Below, one piece after another: positions 32,984 through 42,450 of a DNA stretch of 64,000 bases; the first letter of the stretch is position 1; the number at the start of each line of letters is the position of its first letter. The stretch comes from Sphingobacterium faecale. Its GTDB lineage: Bacteria > Bacteroidota > Bacteroidia > Sphingobacteriales > Sphingobacteriaceae. A model generated the notes under the pieces. That model saw nothing but the letters and a program-made list of their open reading frames with translations, was not told the DNA's origin and did no database searches. The stretch covers positions 1 through 64,000 of the forward strand of contig NZ_JAERTY010000009.1 in NCBI RefSeq assembly GCF_016746095.1, written 5' to 3'. The position numbers were made by a program, and so were the translations under genes.

Positions 32984-33805
32984 TTAAAACTGTGTCAACG
33001 TTATCTGCTGTTCTACGTACACAAACCTGGATATAGTCTGCATGACCGGCACGTATTCGTACAGCGGTGTTTCTTCCGTCCGTAGCGCAATGGACAGTTC
33101 AATTTCTTCACAATGGGGTGCAAAGGTCTGCTCAACGATATCCACGGTGTTATTCTCTCCGGACAGATGCCCTAGGATAAGGTGCCGGAGTCGTGGGCTT
33201 CTGTTTTCTAACAGTAACTCCAGCGCTTCTCTATTAGATATATGCCCCCAACCGGAACTGATCCTATTTTTAAGGTAATAAGAATAACGTCCTGTACGCA
33301 ACATCTCCTCGTCATAGTTGGACTCCAACAACAATACATCCGAGTGCTGTATGACATGCTTCACGTTGTCACAACCTCGCCCTAAGTCGGTTAAGATGGA
33401 TACATTGGTCGTACCATCAGTAATCACAAAGCTACAAGGCTCTTTGGCATCGTGATATTTGGGAATACCGATTACGGTCAGCTCTCCGACGGCGGTTCGC
33501 GCATCGGCATGGATGATATGTACCAAATGCTCCGGCAACCTGAGCTTGGTTCCTTTGTATGTTCCCTCTGTCAGATAGACTGGTATTTGGTACCGCTTGC
33601 AGAATACAGAAAGGCCCCGGATATGGTCACCATGTTCGTGGGTAATGAAAATAGCCTTGATCCCAACAGGAGATAAGCCCAACTTGGCCATACGTAGCTC
33701 CACATGCTTGGTATTGATTCCTATATCGACCAATACGACATCCTCTCCCTTGGCTACATAGTAGCAGTTCCCGTTCGACCCTGAAGCTATTGCGGCATAT
33801 TTCAT
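32984..33805 (-). CDS. MBL-fold metallohydrolase (WalJ/YycJ-like)
   Basis: 273-residue metallo-beta-lactamase-fold protein, likely a nuclease-type hydrolase of the WalJ/YycJ group. The metal motif THEHGDH is at residues 55-61; other ligands come from KYHDAKEPCSFVI, ILTDLGRG and the late LRHLILGHLSGENN. The start MKYAAIASGSNGNCYYV is the usual first beta strand of the family. The DNA just upstream carries two further copies of this ATGAAATA start context (see the leader repeat). Nothing in its neighbours fixes the substrate. Confidence 0.93.
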   Translation of the reverse strand: MKYAAIASGSNGNCYYVAKGEDVVLVDIGINTKHVELRMAKLGLSPVGIKAIFITHEHGDHIRGLSVFCKRYQIPVYLTEGTYKGTKLRLPEHLVHIIHADARTAVGELTVIGIPKYHDAKEPCSFVITDGTTNVSILTDLGRGCDNVKHVIQHSDVLLLESNYDEEMLRTGRYSYYLKNRISSGWGHISNREALELLLENRSPRLRHLILGHLSGENNTVDIVEQTFAPHCEEIELSIALRTEETPLYEYVPVMQTISRFVYVEQQITLTQF

Positions 33806-34000
33806 ATGTATTTAATTATCTTCGATGAGCTCGCAAGCTCGGTTTGTCTTTTATCTGTCATATGGAATATCCAAATTACATCATTGGTGTTTGCGCAGTT
33901 CTGCTACATAGATATTTCATATGTATTTAATTTTTTCTTTAATGGCCATACGGAATACTCATGGGTGTTTGTGTTTCGCTAAACATGAGTATTTCATACC
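33797..34000. repeat. Tandem hairpins and duplicated start-codon leader of MBL gene
   Basis: A 21-base sequence at 33797-33817, covering the MBL start codon, is repeated exactly at 33912-33932. Two hairpins lie upstream: CATATGGAATATC (33859-33871) with GATATTTCATATG (33911-33923), and CATACGGAATACTCATG (33947-33963) with CATGAGTATTTCATACC (33984-34000). Both loops contain GGTGTTTG. Read on the minus strand, each hairpin begins with ATGAAATA and encodes a short frame: MKYSCLAKHKHP (33959-33997) and MKYLCSRTAQTPMM (33876-33920), before the real MKYAAIAS. Either a small palindromic repeat inserted twice or a translated leader. Confidence 0.7.
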
Positions 34001-34013
34001 CACAAAAGTAAAG

Positions 34014-34046
34014 AAAAAAGCCTTAGCTTGTTACGCTAAGGCTTTT
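34014..34046 (-). terminator. Terminator of second Sus locus
   Basis: Perfect 8-base stem GCCTTAGC / GCTAAGGC with loop TTGTTAC, flanked by A- and T-runs on both sides; on the minus strand it ends with TTTTTTCTTT. It lies about 75 bases after the stop of the PKD-like lipoprotein gene. Confidence 0.85.
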
Positions 34047-34119
34047 GTTCCGACTTGAAATAACCGAATAGCAGCTTATAAAAGCATAAATTCACTTTAA
34101 CAAATCATCCTTATACCTA

Positions 34120-35586
34120 TTAATCCTCTAAAATACCAAGATGCACATCCACAATTTTATCCAAGATATTTGGAAAGGATTGCTCTAATTGCATTGTTTT
34201 TGCATTATAAATATAAATAGATCCCGGCTTTGCAGCAGATGAATCATTGACCGCGACCATAATCTTGCCGTCGAAAGCCTTAAACTTAACAATACTTCCT
34301 TTTTCAGAAACAGGCAGAGATAAAAACTTTTGAAACTGAACACCCATATAGGATGCGGAATAAATGGTATTACCTACTGTCATATACCAAACATCGGTCA
34401 TAATGTCGTAGAATACGTAACCTATATTACCAGCGGCAGGCATTGATCCAGTCGCTTGCATGACCAACTGACTAGGCGTATAAGAAGCATCATAATCCAA
34501 TCGATATGATGTTAAGTTATTACCATCTTTAAACAGGTATATTTGATTTATCGAAGGTATACCTGCGAAACTACAAGCCAAGAACTCCTTTCCATCGGGA
34601 AGACTTATGCCTGGTATATTTTCATAATCATGGGTATATGCAAAGCTATTTCCAGACATCCCATTGCCCCAAACCCTGATTTTCTTGTTTTTTTGGTCGT
34701 AAATACTCATAAAGTATTTTCCATATCTAAAAGGAGTGGCAATACCATTGGGAGCAATTTCATAATCCGACTGCTCGAACGCACCAATGGGAATGATTCC
34801 TTTTTGTAAAACATGGAACTTGCCATTATTGACAACATATACCATCTTATCAAGCGGGTCCGTCACTACCTGGGTTGGTTTAAAAACAAAACTTCCCGTA
34901 CCCAAATAACTGGATGAGCTATAAAACAATGTCGGCGTAAACTCTCTGGAATCGATAACCACAACCGGATTAACCGCATCCTTAACTCCTAGCGTCAGGA
35001 TATTATAGAAGTCACTTGCAGAAGAACCATATTGCTTCCTTCCGCTTAATGTTATCGGATTTTTACCCAGCTCGGGATAGGTTGGCATAAATATAGATTC
35101 CCACTTAGGTGATTTACTGATTGTCGACAGACAATATATAGCTGCGTTATACTCCTTATCTTCTGTCAATGCATAGTACCCCCATTTATAAGGGTTTACT
35201 ACGTTGAAGAAACAGTTATATTTGGTAGTGAGTCCTGTTGATTTATCTAAAACAGAAAATTCTGCATTGATTCTACCATACCGTTTATCAGCAACATATA
35301 CCAAGTCTTTGCTTGCCGCTACTTTAATCGAATCTACCATCCAACTAAATTCCAGATTACTCATATCATTTTGAGATAACGTACCGACCACCGAAGGATT
35401 CAATGTCAGTGTATCCTTATAAGGGATCTCGAAAATCCTATTTGTAGTGTGATCTCCCTCTAATATTCCCGAAATCTCAATCTTATTCACATCTTGGTAA
35501 TTATAATTACCAAGATCTTTGGAACACCCCCCCAGCAATAGCAGCAGGGCGGTCAATATATATGTAACTTTACTTCTGTTCATCAT
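34120..35586 (-). CDS. PKD-like family lipoprotein of Sus locus 2
   Basis: 488 residues. Lipoprotein signal (ILTALLLLLGGC, then SKDLGNYNYQDVNKIEISG) matches the PKD-like family lipoproteins found at the end of Sus loci that also carry DUF4843. A PKD-type beta-sandwich (about 30-130) is followed by beta-propeller-like blocks (VYVVNNGKFHVL, WYMTVGNTIYS, GSIYIYNAKTMQLEQSF). The ATG giving MMNRSKVTYIL is chosen; the longer frame starts at TTG. Probably surface-exposed and helping to capture or recognise the substrate. Last gene of the locus, ahead of the terminator. Confidence 0.85.
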   Translation of the reverse strand: MMNRSKVTYILTALLLLLGGCSKDLGNYNYQDVNKIEISGILEGDHTTNRIFEIPYKDTLTLNPSVVGTLSQNDMSNLEFSWMVDSIKVAASKDLVYVADKRYGRINAEFSVLDKSTGLTTKYNCFFNVVNPYKWGYYALTEDKEYNAAIYCLSTISKSPKWESIFMPTYPELGKNPITLSGRKQYGSSASDFYNILTLGVKDAVNPVVVIDSREFTPTLFYSSSSYLGTGSFVFKPTQVVTDPLDKMVYVVNNGKFHVLQKGIIPIGAFEQSDYEIAPNGIATPFRYGKYFMSIYDQKNKKIRVWGNGMSGNSFAYTHDYENIPGISLPDGKEFLACSFAGIPSINQIYLFKDGNNLTSYRLDYDASYTPSQLVMQATGSMPAAGNIGYVFYDIMTDVWYMTVGNTIYSASYMGVQFQKFLSLPVSEKGSIVKFKAFDGKIMVAVNDSSAAKPGSIYIYNAKTMQLEQSFPNILDKIVDVHLGILED

Positions 35587-35610
35587 TGATTTTAATAAAA
35601 AAGACAAAAC

Positions 35611-36384
35611 TTATGGCAATAAGATCCGCTCCTGCGTTGTATCTCCGTTAGGATATACTACATTGTTCTCAAAAAACTGCTTTAATATTGTTATATAATT
35701 AAAGGTAACTGGATACGAATCCGCATTTGCATACGAAGGCATATTGTCCCAGTAATAAAATGGCCCTGGATTATTACCACCCAACTCAGGGGATGGGTCC
35801 GCTCCAAGATAATACAGCTGCATCCATTTTTGAAAGACTTCTTTTTTAAATGGGCCAAAATAATTTTTCCAAGTGTTCCACCATTTAGGCTCTCTCAGGA
35901 TATCATCGACAACTATTTTCATCGTACTATTGTGTACATTGCCGACTTTAAAGTCATCATTTGCCTGAAGCCCCAGATGTAATACCATTTGATTTGTCAA
36001 CAGATACGGATCTCGCTTCACCGTCACATAAAGTGTGTCGTTGTATTTACCCGCTTTGATAACTGGCGATGTCAATTTTATCATATCTGGATCATATTGC
36101 GAAGCTCCGTCGACTACCAAGGCATACATTCTATCTTTATCTGCAGCGGTACCACCTATATGTACAGGAATCTTTAATATCTTTTCTGTTATCGCAATAT
36201 TCTCATCTAATGAGAAGCTATAATAGGTACTGTCAATATATCTCTCAACAGATTTTGTATTATCGTCTGGTAAAGCAAAATATACATAACTGTCGGCTAT
36301 GTCAAATTCTAACATATTATGGCTATCCTTACAGGCTAGCATCGTCAACAGCAGAAGGCATATTATTATAAAATTACTTTTCAT
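35611..36384 (-). CDS. DUF4843 lipoprotein of Sus locus 2
   Basis: 257 residues with a lipoprotein signal (IIICLLLLTMLAC). The mature protein matches DUF4843: DSYVYFALPD near the start, LKIPVHIGGTAADKDRMYAL, and the aromatic LREPKWWNTWKNYFGPFKKE segment with EVFQKWMQLY. The family is found almost only next to SusC/SusD genes; function unknown, inferred surface accessory. Five bases separate it from susD upstream. Confidence 0.88.
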   Translation of the reverse strand: MKSNFIIICLLLLTMLACKDSHNMLEFDIADSYVYFALPDDNTKSVERYIDSTYYSFSLDENIAITEKILKIPVHIGGTAADKDRMYALVVDGASQYDPDMIKLTSPVIKAGKYNDTLYVTVKRDPYLLTNQMVLHLGLQANDDFKVGNVHNSTMKIVVDDILREPKWWNTWKNYFGPFKKEVFQKWMQLYYLGADPSPELGGNNPGPFYYWDNMPSYANADSYPVTFNYITILKQFFENNVVYPNGDTTQERILLP

Positions 36385-36389
36385 CTTAT

Positions 36390-37877
36390 TTAATTTTGAG
36401 GATTGAACAATAATTCATCATCAGGAATAGGAAGGTTAAATATTTCCTTCTTGGGCTGCACTATGGGAGAACGATCTATGGCTCTAAAGAGTCGCTTATA
36501 CTCCGTAAATAAATACCCTTCTGCAATATTCTCTTTTCGCATTTCATCAAAAATCAAATCCTTTGTCTCTTTCTCTGTTGTGCTTGAAGTGTAAGAAAGA
36601 TCTGTCGTTATATTTCTTGCGTTCCGAACTTTGTTCAAATACGCAAAAGATTTTGTCGGATTTGTACTGGCATAACTCTCAGCGGCAATCATATATATGG
36701 TATGCAGCGATATCACCTTGTTCTCATAAAAAATTTTATACGATTTATCGGTATAAGGTTTTGTAAAGTCAAACAGATATTTGGACAACTTCCAAGGATA
36801 ACTCGTATTTGGTCTACTGAACCAATTAGTCAACCGATTATCATTAGTCGATCCCGATCCACTCTTATTATAAAGGTTAGTATTCAACCAGCTGTAATTA
36901 GGAAACAAATACGGACTAGTGCCGGCACTTGTAGAACTTTCCAAGGCTACAAAGCTTTTTGGCACATAGGTTGCCAGCTTATTCGTAAACAATGCAAAAA
37001 CACTTTCCATAGGTAATCGGACGTTACCCAGGTATGCAAAATCCGTATTTATAGCTAAGCGAATACTTTTCAATTTATCCACCTCAGCAATTAATTCTTC
37101 AGCAAATGTACCTGCCGCAGCGAGATCCCCCTCCCACTGTGCAACCATAGCTTGTAATGCTATAATCGCATAATAGTTCATCCGAATCACTCTATAATCA
37201 ATCAAGCTATTATATCTTTCATAGTCAAATTGATTCTGCGTTTCACCTCTCCCTTGCGTTCTTATCGGATCATTTTCAAGCAACGCACGCGCCTCTATCA
37301 AATCTTTTTTCAACAACCTGATCACCTCACTCCCGGTAGAAAACTTTACACCTTGAAAAGAAACCTCCGTCTTATAGGGAATTGCCAGACCTGCGCCTCC
37401 TTCATTTGCGAAAGAAGGTCCAAACAGTTTCAATAATTGGAAATGCGCAAATGCTCTTAAGCCAATGGCTTCTCCTTTTACTAGATTATAGCTTGGATCC
37501 GATTGAATATGATCAATGTTCTTAAGGATTACATTCACCTGATTTATAGTTTTATAAAACTTAGACCATATCTCCTTGATAAACTTTTTCGACTCCTCAT
37601 AATTATATTCGTATCTAGAGGGTCTGTAATATTTATGTCCAGCACTCAACGAAGAATATGAACCTACCAACGTTTCCATGAGACCATATTTCATATCCCT
37701 TCCGTACAAGGTATCGCTTGCCAGCGATTCATAAGCACCACCCAATGCCGCTTCAAAACCAGACCTGTCCTTAAATAGGTCTTCCTCATAGGCCTTGTTA
37801 ATCGGGTTTACATTTAAAAACTTTTCGCAACTACTTAAACCTACAAGCAGAGCGATTGCTATCAATACTTTCTTCAT
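36390..37877 (-). CDS. SusD/RagB-like nutrient-binding lipoprotein (locus 2)
   Basis: 495 residues. Signal VLIAIALLVGLSSC with lipobox, then EKFLNVNPINKAYEEDLFKD, the usual SusD mature start. TPR helices include GEAIGLRAFAHFQLLKLFGP, a hallmark of the family; the C-terminal block IFDEMRKENIAEGYLFTEYK replaces the more common ERRREL segment. It follows susC by three bases. Substrate unknown. Confidence 0.94.
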   Translation of the reverse strand: MKKVLIAIALLVGLSSCEKFLNVNPINKAYEEDLFKDRSGFEAALGGAYESLASDTLYGRDMKYGLMETLVGSYSSLSAGHKYYRPSRYEYNYEESKKFIKEIWSKFYKTINQVNVILKNIDHIQSDPSYNLVKGEAIGLRAFAHFQLLKLFGPSFANEGGAGLAIPYKTEVSFQGVKFSTGSEVIRLLKKDLIEARALLENDPIRTQGRGETQNQFDYERYNSLIDYRVIRMNYYAIIALQAMVAQWEGDLAAAGTFAEELIAEVDKLKSIRLAINTDFAYLGNVRLPMESVFALFTNKLATYVPKSFVALESSTSAGTSPYLFPNYSWLNTNLYNKSGSGSTNDNRLTNWFSRPNTSYPWKLSKYLFDFTKPYTDKSYKIFYENKVISLHTIYMIAAESYASTNPTKSFAYLNKVRNARNITTDLSYTSSTTEKETKDLIFDEMRKENIAEGYLFTEYKRLFRAIDRSPIVQPKKEIFNLPIPDDELLFNPQN

Positions 37878-37880
37878 CAG

Positions 37881-40800
37881 TTAAAATTGTATCATTAAAC
37901 CAAGATTAAACTCACGCGCATAAGGATAGTCTACACCTCTTTCCATACGAACGGTACTCCAACGAAAGGCATCATTCATGGAAAAATTCAACCGTAGCCT
38001 TTCTAATTTATATTTCTGTAAGGTTACATTGCTAAAAGAATAGTTTATATTAATACTGGATAGTCTTAGAAACGATTCTTTTTGAACAAACCTGCTTGAT
38101 GGTTGTGTCGCGGTAAGGTCATCTATAGCCTTGTATAGTGCTTGATCTCCAGGCTGCTTCCAACGCTCTTCTAAGACACGCTTATCTGCATTTTTATATG
38201 GATTGTTGTTTTCGATCTTGTTCATTAAGGTTTTATTAAAAGTATCGCCCCCTATGGAGTAGTTGCCATAGAGTTGTATCGAAAGACCTTTATAGTTAAA
38301 AGCCGTACCTACCGATCCAAATAAATCTGGTTCTTCATCTCCACTGACCACTTGATTGTTAGCTTGCCAAGTATAGGTTACATCACCATTACGATCTAAG
38401 AACAGCTCTCTACCATTTGCCGGATCTATACCGAGCGATGGGACTGCTCGGATAATACTCAAAGATTCTCCTTCTTGATAGTATTTAGACGGTGCGATAA
38501 CATTTCCTTTTTCATCTTTTTTCACCAAGGATTCATTCATCATTCTCAACTCATTGGAAATTTCCTTTAGTGTTCCGCGATTCTGAGCAACACCTAATGA
38601 TATATACCAACTCATATCTTTTACCGTATTATTCAATACTCTCATATTAGCCATTGTTTCCACTCCTTTATTTTGGACCTTTCCGAGATTTTGGAAGAAA
38701 TAATCATCTGCAAAGCCATAAGATGGTGCAACAGTGGTTTTAGATATCATTCTATTGGTGGTTTTATTATAGACGGAAACATTCAACTTCAAAAAATCAC
38801 CTAATATACCTATATCTGCACCGATGCTTTTTTCTTGTTGCTCTGGCCATCTCACCGCCGGATTTCCCTGTCCTGAATATATAGCTGCATATTGATTATA
38901 ATAATTGCTACCTGTTATGAACCGATAAGACGTACTGACCATACCTACGTTAAAGTCATTAATCGTACTGGAAGTACCGGTGTTGACATACCATCTGAAC
39001 CGCGTAACAATGTCATTTTTAAACCATTCTTCATTGTGCATATTATGAGAAAAACCTGCACTCCAGAATGTACCAAAGCGATTTTGCGAACCATAGATGG
39101 ATGCTCCATCGGATCGTAAAGTTCCACTTACATTATACCGATTATCGTAGGTATAAAAAAGTGACCCCAAGAACCCTACCGAACGTACAGGACGCGAAGT
39201 GGACTCTGGCAGCGACCCTGCGGCATACTGCAAGGCCATTTGTGGTGTCATAAAACGATCATCGATAAAGCCATTCATTGTCACGGAGTTACCTTCCTCA
39301 TTTTGCGTACGCAGCTCCGCTATACCATTGGCAACGATTTGATGTTTTCCAAACATATTAGAGTACTGCATATCGAGTTTTCCTTCAAACTTAGTCTGCG
39401 CATCATTTCCGAATACATACTGTCCTTTTTGACTGGCATCAACAATGTTAGCGTATTGGGTATGAAAGGGGGAAGTGTATTTATCTCTTTGGATTGTCGC
39501 GCGGGACATCATCGCCGATCCTCGTAGAATAAAATTGGGTGAAATATACCAGTCCACCATCGTGTTATTCTGTAGTGTTTGTGTTAGATTTACGTTTCTA
39601 AAACCTAGACTGGCATTGTACAAGGGGTTGAATAATGTCGCCCCCCAGCTATACCAAGGTCCCAGTTCGCCAAAACGAATATTGTAACCTCCATTTGCAT
39701 CATAAATTCGTTCATAGGGATTGAGCTCCGTATAGGCGGCAAAACTACCATATGGGCTATTATACTCCTTGGTATTCATATAAGTAGCTACATTTCTAAA
39801 AGTGATAACATCTGGAATACGGTATATCAAAGTAAAACCGGCGTTACCTCTCTTCCTTCCAGATTCTTTCATCACTCCTTTAAAATCGTTGTAACTTCCC
39901 TCTAGACTATAGCGCACTCCAGCACCACCACCTTCCATACGTAAACTGTTATTGACAGAAAAGGTATTTCTGACGGGTTGCTTCAACCAATAGGTATCTA
40001 CTCCCTCTTGTATGTTTCTTTCTCGGGTTGTCAAGAGGTTATCGTAGAACTCCTGTTCAATATGATTAAAGTCAGGATTTATACCCTTCGACCGATAAAG
40101 GCCAGCAAATTTTTCATAATCCAGTTTTTCCCGGGCATTCATTAAATTATAATCCGAGAGGTCAACCATACTGAAAGAGGGCTTCATATCATAAGTCACC
40201 GTAAACTTCCCATCTTTGGGCAAGCGTGTTTCGATAACGACAACACCATTCCCCCCTCTAGAGCCATATAGACTCGTCGAACTGGCATCCTTCAGAATCG
40301 AAATAGACTCAATACGGTTCACATCTATATCATACAAAGTAGTAATAGGTACCTCAAACCCATCCATGATAATCAACGGTTTACTGTTCGAATATTCTCC
40401 TACACTGGAAACACCGCGGATATTAATCTGAGGCAATGCATTGGGGTTAGATCCTACATCTACGCGCTCATCCACTTTAAAGGAAGGGTCAAGCGCCTGT
40501 AAGACGGTGAAGATATTGTTTGAGTTAAATTTCTCTAACTCTTTTCGTGTCACCACTGTTGCAGCTCCAGTAAAATTTTCTCGTCTTACCTTAGTATACC
40601 CTGTTACAACTGTCTCTTCGATTTCGTTATCTTTTTGCCTGAGGATGATATTGATATGATTTCGTCCATCGACTTTTACAGTTTGAGGTTCATAGCCCAG
40701 CATCGAAAACTGTACCTGTGCTTGTTTATTTGTCCGCACGGAGTATGTACCATCTTCTCCAGTGGTACTCGCCCAATTGCTAGAGTTGAGTAATTTTACG

Positions 40801-41282
40801 GACACACCTTTTAGTGGCTTGCCTTGCTCATCAGTCACCGTACCTACTAAGCTATACTCCTGTTGAACTGTTGTCTGTTGTACAGCCTCTACACTGCTGA
40901 CAGTCTTTGCTGGAGCAGTCGCTTTTTTCTTTACAATGATTGTATTGTTCTGAAAGGAAAGCTCTACAGGTTGGTTTGCCGATATTTCTTTCAGGACAGC
41001 CTTGAGGTCTCCATTCCTGATGTCAATGTTAAGCGGCTTTGCTCCCTGTAGGAGTGTCATGTCACCAATTAAATCGACATTCGCCTGTTTGCGGATTTTC
41101 TCCAGAACCTGATGCAATGATGCTTTCTGTTCTTTCAATGTAACAGTCTGCGCAAGGGCACCGCCTAAAACATTTGCCATAAAAACCCCACTAAACAGAA
41201 GCATAGCAGTACCTCTTCCAATGTCTTTTTGGAGCTCCCGCCAGCCATTTTTTAGGCTATAGCGGTAAAAATTTTTCTTCAT
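37881..41282 (-). CDS. SusC/RagA-like TonB-dependent transporter with STN domain (locus 2)
   Basis: 1133 residues. Signal and anchor region, STN domain (about 45-115, VTLKEQKASLHQVLEKIRKQ, PVELSFQNNTIIVKKK), carboxypeptidase-regulatory-like domain (about 143-215, VGTVTDEQGKPLKGVSVKLL), plug (about 220-345, INIRGVSSVGEYSNSKPLII, ILKDASSTSLYGSRGGNGVV) and barrel with a terminal Phe (FNLGLMIQF). The STN domain implies signalling to the FecR encoded just upstream (10-base gap). Confidence 0.96.
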   Translation of the reverse strand: MKKNFYRYSLKNGWRELQKDIGRGTAMLLFSGVFMANVLGGALAQTVTLKEQKASLHQVLEKIRKQANVDLIGDMTLLQGAKPLNIDIRNGDLKAVLKEISANQPVELSFQNNTIIVKKKATAPAKTVSSVEAVQQTTVQQEYSLVGTVTDEQGKPLKGVSVKLLNSSNWASTTGEDGTYSVRTNKQAQVQFSMLGYEPQTVKVDGRNHINIILRQKDNEIEETVVTGYTKVRRENFTGAATVVTRKELEKFNSNNIFTVLQALDPSFKVDERVDVGSNPNALPQINIRGVSSVGEYSNSKPLIIMDGFEVPITTLYDIDVNRIESISILKDASSTSLYGSRGGNGVVVIETRLPKDGKFTVTYDMKPSFSMVDLSDYNLMNAREKLDYEKFAGLYRSKGINPDFNHIEQEFYDNLLTTRERNIQEGVDTYWLKQPVRNTFSVNNSLRMEGGGAGVRYSLEGSYNDFKGVMKESGRKRGNAGFTLIYRIPDVITFRNVATYMNTKEYNSPYGSFAAYTELNPYERIYDANGGYNIRFGELGPWYSWGATLFNPLYNASLGFRNVNLTQTLQNNTMVDWYISPNFILRGSAMMSRATIQRDKYTSPFHTQYANIVDASQKGQYVFGNDAQTKFEGKLDMQYSNMFGKHQIVANGIAELRTQNEEGNSVTMNGFIDDRFMTPQMALQYAAGSLPESTSRPVRSVGFLGSLFYTYDNRYNVSGTLRSDGASIYGSQNRFGTFWSAGFSHNMHNEEWFKNDIVTRFRWYVNTGTSSTINDFNVGMVSTSYRFITGSNYYNQYAAIYSGQGNPAVRWPEQQEKSIGADIGILGDFLKLNVSVYNKTTNRMISKTTVAPSYGFADDYFFQNLGKVQNKGVETMANMRVLNNTVKDMSWYISLGVAQNRGTLKEISNELRMMNESLVKKDEKGNVIAPSKYYQEGESLSIIRAVPSLGIDPANGRELFLDRNGDVTYTWQANNQVVSGDEEPDLFGSVGTAFNYKGLSIQLYGNYSIGGDTFNKTLMNKIENNNPYKNADKRVLEERWKQPGDQALYKAIDDLTATQPSSRFVQKESFLRLSSININYSFSNVTLQKYKLERLRLNFSMNDAFRWSTVRMERGVDYPYAREFNLGLMIQF

Positions 41283-41292
41283 TCAGATTAGA

Positions 41293-42438
41293 TTATTTGT
41301 TAGTGTTAGCTTTGTTGATATATACCTTATTATTCTTTAAATAAAACTCTATAGGAGAAGTCTGAGCGACCAACTCCAATAGTTCTTTTAAATCTTTATT
41401 CCTGTTAATTCCTCCAAAAAGACGGTGACCTTCCAATCCACTGTCGACCGTTATCTCTACACCATACCAACTGGATAACTTTGTTGCCAGATCATATAGT
41501 GTCAACCCATTGAGATCAAAATACCCCTCCTTCCAGTCGATATACTTTTCGATATGATCCACGGTACGGACCTTTCCATTTTGATAGAGTTGATTGGCCT
41601 TCAATTGGGTCGCATATTGAATATCTTTGGTTCCACCGACGCTAGTTCCCTTATCTGCAATAGCCACATGGCCTTCCAATAAAGCTGTTATATGCTCATC
41701 CGTAAAGTTGGCATTAAATCGAGTTCCCAAGACTTTTATACTCTGCTTATCTCCTCTCACATAGAATGGCTCTCGCTGTCCAGCATCCGTGTTTACTTTA
41801 GCTACTTCAAAATAGCCTTCCCCTTTCAGTTGTACCTCACGTTCTTTCCCCTTAAAATCTATTGGATAGACCAACTCGGAATTGGCATTCAACCACACCA
41901 AAGAACCGTCAGACAGTTTGACAAAGGCAATACCTCCGGATTTGGTCCGCAGTGTATTGTAAACGACGGCATCTGTCTCCCCTGCATTCGTAATATAATG
42001 CAATTCTCCAGTCGCCAACTTGGTAATCAAATATCCTTTTGCAGACAGCGTATCTCCGACACGTATACTGTCCAAACTATATTCGGTATCATCCTCCAAT
42101 ACGACGATAGCGTTGGACGAGAGAGGGGCTTTAATTTCCTCCAATGCAAAAAACTGAACTTCTTCGATTCGAAAAAAATTGAACTTTAACATAGTCAACA
42201 TCCCAACGAGCAAAACAGCTGCGGCGGCAGCCTCCCACTTCCAATAAGAAAGCGATCTGACTTTGACACCATGGGTACGACGATCTAACGATGTCAGTCT
42301 TTCCAAGAATTTTTCTCCAGACACCTCTCCTGCTCCTTCTCGCTGGTACTGTTCAAACCATTGTTCGACCAATGCCTGTTCTCGCGAAGAGCACTTCCCT
42401 TCTGCGTATCTTTTCAGAATATCATTATCTATCTTCAT
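41293..42438 (-). CDS. FecR family anti-sigma factor (locus 2)
   Basis: 381 residues: sigma-binding N-terminus, membrane helix at about 68-86 (WEAAAAAVLLVGMLTML), FecR domain (TKSGGIAFVKLSDGSLVWLN, REVQLKGEGYFEVAKVN, SIKVLGTRFNANF) and DUF4974 C-terminus (LKELLELVAQTSPIEFYLKN). It sits between the TlpA gene and susC and so is separated from its sigma gene by one gene. Confidence 0.95.
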   Translation of the reverse strand: MKIDNDILKRYAEGKCSSREQALVEQWFEQYQREGAGEVSGEKFLERLTSLDRRTHGVKVRSLSYWKWEAAAAAVLLVGMLTMLKFNFFRIEEVQFFALEEIKAPLSSNAIVVLEDDTEYSLDSIRVGDTLSAKGYLITKLATGELHYITNAGETDAVVYNTLRTKSGGIAFVKLSDGSLVWLNANSELVYPIDFKGKEREVQLKGEGYFEVAKVNTDAGQREPFYVRGDKQSIKVLGTRFNANFTDEHITALLEGHVAIADKGTSVGGTKDIQYATQLKANQLYQNGKVRTVDHIEKYIDWKEGYFDLNGLTLYDLATKLSSWYGVEITVDSGLEGHRLFGGINRNKDLKELLELVAQTSPIEFYLKNNKVYINKANTNK

Positions 42439-42450
42439 CTAGCGGATAAT

